A stretch of DNA of 23,319 bases, from the NCBI GenBank assembly GCA_002500765.1, contig DLSX01000031.1:259-23577 (forward strand). Direction: 5' to 3'. Source of the DNA: Neorhizobium sp. UBA7851 (lineage in GTDB: Bacteria > Pseudomonadota > Alphaproteobacteria > Rhizobiales > Rhizobiaceae). A program made the translations under genes and the position numbers. Numbering within the stretch: the first letter of the stretch is position 1; the number at the start of each line of letters is the position of its first letter. Shown here one piece after another: positions 21,183 through 23,319 of the stretch. Below the pieces are notes generated by a model, which worked only from the letters and a program-made list of their open reading frames with translations, searched no databases and had not been told where the DNA came from.

Positions 21183-22007
21183 TCAGGTAAGCAGCGCTTC
21201 CGTCAGCGGATGATGCGGATCGGCAAGCCCGTCGAGAATGTTGAAATGATGGCGGTCCGGCTCCTCGACACAATCCGTCTCGGCTCCCAGTCCTTTCCAG
21301 ATATTGGCGAGCAGCGCGTTCTGGCGCAGGAATTCCGAACGCTCGGAGGCGCCGACCCAGCAGGTGAGGCGGGTCCGAAACAACGGTTCGAGAAGGGCCG
21401 GGCTTTCGAGATAGGCTTCCTCGATGTCGATCTGTTGCGTCTCGTTCATCTGCGTATTGATGAGCGGCCGCAGGTCATGGACGCCCGAAATCGATACGAC
21501 ATTGACGATCCGCTTTCGGATTTCCTCCGGCAGGGGTGATGACGCGCTGACCATGCGGGTAACGAGATGCCCGCCGGCCGAATGCCCCGTCAGTCTTATC
21601 GGGCCGGAGACGATCCCTGCTGCGGCTTCGATGGCTTTTCCGATCTCCTGCGTGATCCCTGAAATCCGGTTTTCAGGCGCCAGCGTGTAGCTCGGCATGG
21701 CCACGGCATAGCCGGTTTCCACTGCGCCATGGGCGAGATGCGAAAAATAGCTGTTGTCGAGCCTGATCCAGAAGCCGCCATGGACGAAGACGACCAGCCC
21801 GATCGGATCGCCGGCCGGCAGGAACAGGTCGAATCGGTTGCGCGGCTTGTCGCCATAGTTCAGGCCCAGTTTTGCTAGACCACTTTCAGTCATCCGATCG
21901 CGATATTGCTTTGCAGGTTCCGCCCATGCGCCCGGCCAGCGATCGCCCTGCGGGATGTTGATGCCGTTGGCATAGGCGTCGTCCCAGTCGATGATCTTGT
22001 GGCGCAT
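21183..22007 (-). CDS. Alpha/beta hydrolase, kynurenine-formamidase-like
   Basis: The 274-residue product is a cytoplasmic alpha/beta hydrolase. The oxyanion-hole motif is HGGFW at residues 76-80, the nucleophile is Ser143 in GHSAGG, and the catalytic His is probably 253 or 254 (PDRHHFNIL). HGGxW with GHSAGG and the PSYTLAPENRISGI segment fit the esterase/arylformamidase group that turns N-formylkynurenine into kynurenine. ATG 22007 has AGGAG seven bases upstream, a strong start. It is divergent from a benzoate/2-aminobenzoate-CoA ligase-like gene 205 bases away. Kynurenine can be turned into anthranilate, a substrate of such ligases, so the pair fits tryptophan or anthranilate catabolism. 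A general carboxylesterase is the alternative. Confidence 0.87.
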   Translation of the reverse strand: MRHKIIDWDDAYANGINIPQGDRWPGAWAEPAKQYRDRMTESGLAKLGLNYGDKPRNRFDLFLPAGDPIGLVVFVHGGFWIRLDNSYFSHLAHGAVETGYAVAMPSYTLAPENRISGITQEIGKAIEAAAGIVSGPIRLTGHSAGGHLVTRMVSASSPLPEEIRKRIVNVVSISGVHDLRPLINTQMNETQQIDIEEAYLESPALLEPLFRTRLTCWVGASERSEFLRQNALLANIWKGLGAETDCVEEPDRHHFNILDGLADPHHPLTEALLT

Positions 22008-22212
22008 GCGGCTCTCCTGACTTGTTCCTTTGCTTCAGACATACCGCATCATGGGTCTCTGACCAGTCCCGCAGCTGGAAAGAAGGACGAGAAAACAGGC
22101 GCTTCCGAAAAATATTACAAACTTAAAATTTCTCTCTTGTCAGCATTCGAACTCGGTGCAATTCTGAACAAAAGGCAAAAAGCCGCATCGATAAGAATAT
22201 GGGAACGTGACT
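22008..22212. other. Divergent A+T-rich promoter region between hydrolase and CoA-ligase genes
   Basis: This 205-base gap must hold both promoters. The stretch 22107-22135 is clearly A+T-rich compared with its neighbours. TTGTCA at 22137-22142 could be a -35 for the ligase, but the matching -10 (near 22160) is poor. No clear operator palindrome was found. Confidence 0.4.
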
Positions 22213-23319
22213 ATGCTGGGACCGTCAGGCCATCAGGATACCTATGCCCGCGATAACCTTCCGCCCTTCGAAGAATGGCCGGAAATAAGGCTCGATGGCT
22301 TCCAATACCCCGAATGGATGAATGCCGGCGTCGAGCTGACCGACCGCATGGTCGAGCGCGGTTTCGGCGACCACACGGCGCTGATCGGCAATGGCCGGCG
22401 GCGCACCTACAAGGAGCTGACGGACTGGACGAACCGCATCGCCCGGGCGCTGACCGAGGATTACGGGGTAAAGCCTGGTAACCGCATTTTGATCCGCTCG
22501 GCCAACAATCCCGCCATGGTCGCCTGCTGGCTGGCTGCGACCAAGGCTGGTGCCGTCGTCGTCAACACCATGCCGATGCTGCGTTCAGGCGAGCTCGCCA
22601 AGATCATCGACAAGGCGCAAGTGACGCTGGCGCTTTGCGACACGCGACTGATGGACGAACTGGTCGCCGCCGCCAAGGAAAGCGATTTCCTAACCCAGGT
22701 CATCGGTTTCGATGGCACCGCCAATCACGACGCCGAACTGGACCGCGCCGCACTCAACAAGCCGGTACAGTTCGAGGCGGTGAAAACCGGCCGCGATGAT
22801 GTGGCGCTGCTCGGGTTCACTTCGGGATCGACCGGCGTGCCGAAGGCGACGATGCATTTCCATCGCGACATCCTGATCATCGCGGATGCTTATGCCAAGG
22901 AAGTTCTAGGCGTCCGGTCGGACGATGTTTTCGTCGGCTCGCCGCCGCTTGCCTTCACCTTCGGTCTGGGTGGTCTGGCCGTCTTCCCGCTGCGTTTCGG
23001 CGCAAGTGCTGCGCTTCTCGAAAACGCATCGCCGCCGAAGCTGATCGAGATCATCGAGACCCATAAGGCAACCATCTGTTTCACCGCGCCGACTGCCTAT
23101 CGCGCCATGCTTTCGGCCATGGATGGCGGCGCGGATCTGTCTTCGCTCCGGATCGCGGTCTCTGCCGGAGAAACGCTGCCGGGACCTGTCTTCGACGAGT
23201 GGATGAGAAAGACTGGCACGCCGATCCTCGACGGCATCGGCGGCACCGAAATGTTGCATATCTTCATCTCCAACCGGCTGAACGACTTTCGGGCATCGAG
23301 CACCGGCAAGCCGCTGATG
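22213..23319 (+). CDS. Benzoate-CoA ligase family AMP-binding enzyme (possibly 2-aminobenzoate-CoA ligase), 3' end cut
   Basis: The first 369 codons of an acyl-adenylate-forming ligase are visible; the frame runs off the right edge. It would activate an aromatic acid with ATP and CoA in the cytoplasm. Motifs in order: the N-terminal DNLPPFEEWPEI, the ATP-binding loop FTSGSTGVPKATMHFHRD near residues 202-219, SPPLAFTFGLGG near 239-250, and the Gly-rich GIGGTEMLHIFIS near 342-354. The H-F-H-R-D after the loop and GGTEMLHIF fit the benzoate/2-aminobenzoate-CoA ligase group rather than fatty-acid ligases. ATG 22213 has GGGAA eight bases upstream; GTG 22207 is also in frame. The C-terminal lid domain with its catalytic Lys is outside the window. 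Substrate is inferred from motifs and from the divergent formamidase-like gene. Confidence 0.9.
   Translation, partial: MLGPSGHQDTYARDNLPPFEEWPEIRLDGFQYPEWMNAGVELTDRMVERGFGDHTALIGNGRRRTYKELTDWTNRIARALTEDYGVKPGNRILIRSANNPAMVACWLAATKAGAVVVNTMPMLRSGELAKIIDKAQVTLALCDTRLMDELVAAAKESDFLTQVIGFDGTANHDAELDRAALNKPVQFEAVKTGRDDVALLGFTSGSTGVPKATMHFHRDILIIADAYAKEVLGVRSDDVFVGSPPLAFTFGLGGLAVFPLRFGASAALLENASPPKLIEIIETHKATICFTAPTAYRAMLSAMDGGADLSSLRIAVSAGETLPGPVFDEWMRKTGTPILDGIGGTEMLHIFISNRLNDFRASSTGKPLM

Overview
The window looks like a chromosomal segment of a Rhizobiaceae bacterium (Rhizobium/Agrobacterium/Sinorhizobium-type alphaproteobacterium). This rests on an rbfA-truB-rpsO-pnp block, a divergent fabA-fabB / irr pair in which Irr is of the rhizobial type (HHH motif, no N-terminal GCPWHD heme motif), a RIME-like rhizobial palindromic repeat, a full CtrA box, and G+C-rich codon use throughout. 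No plasmid, phage or insertion-sequence genes were seen.

Layout. (1) 1-6427 is a chemosensory region. A leftward operon reads STAS protein > CheY-like receiver > CheA > CheW > transmembrane MCP (cut by the left edge). The first four genes are joined by three ATGA stop/start overlaps. Opposite it is a rightward gene for a soluble 576-residue protein that combines a degenerate MCP signalling tip with CheZ-like features: a D-x-x-x-Q motif and an acidic C-terminus ending in Leu-Phe. The divergent region between them carries a perfect TTAA-N7-TTAA CtrA site. (2) 6617-10993 is a translation/RNA block: rbfA, truB, rpsO, pnp. infB, the usual neighbour of rbfA, is not there. A RIME-like repeat and several strong RNA hairpins lie in the rpsO and pnp leaders, and pnp ends at a canonical terminator. 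(3) 11091-12837 holds an RsmC-like methyltransferase and an exported Sel1-repeat protein. (4) 12838-15324, leftward: fabA, fabB and then a HicA-HicB toxin-antitoxin pair at the place where many rhizobia carry fabI. (5) 15617-16033 is irr, divergent from fabA. (6) 16037-21057 holds mostly membrane or envelope genes: a UPF0126 channel-like protein, an exported Cys-rich protein with an FG-GAP-like loop, a YdcF-family protein, a DUF1275 protein, a flavoprotein and an EamA-family transporter. (7) 21183-23319 is a divergent pair, a kynurenine-formamidase-like hydrolase and a benzoate/2-aminobenzoate-CoA ligase-like enzyme (cut by the right edge), suggesting aromatic or tryptophan catabolism.

How they work together. 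The chemosensory genes could form a complete minimal signalling chain (receptor, CheW, CheA, receiver, possible phosphatase/sink) under cell-cycle/motility control by CtrA. fabA-fabB make unsaturated fatty acids, and irr controls iron/heme genes. The most unusual item is the MCP-tip/CheZ-like hybrid at 4697-6427. All assignments come from reading motifs; no database search was run.
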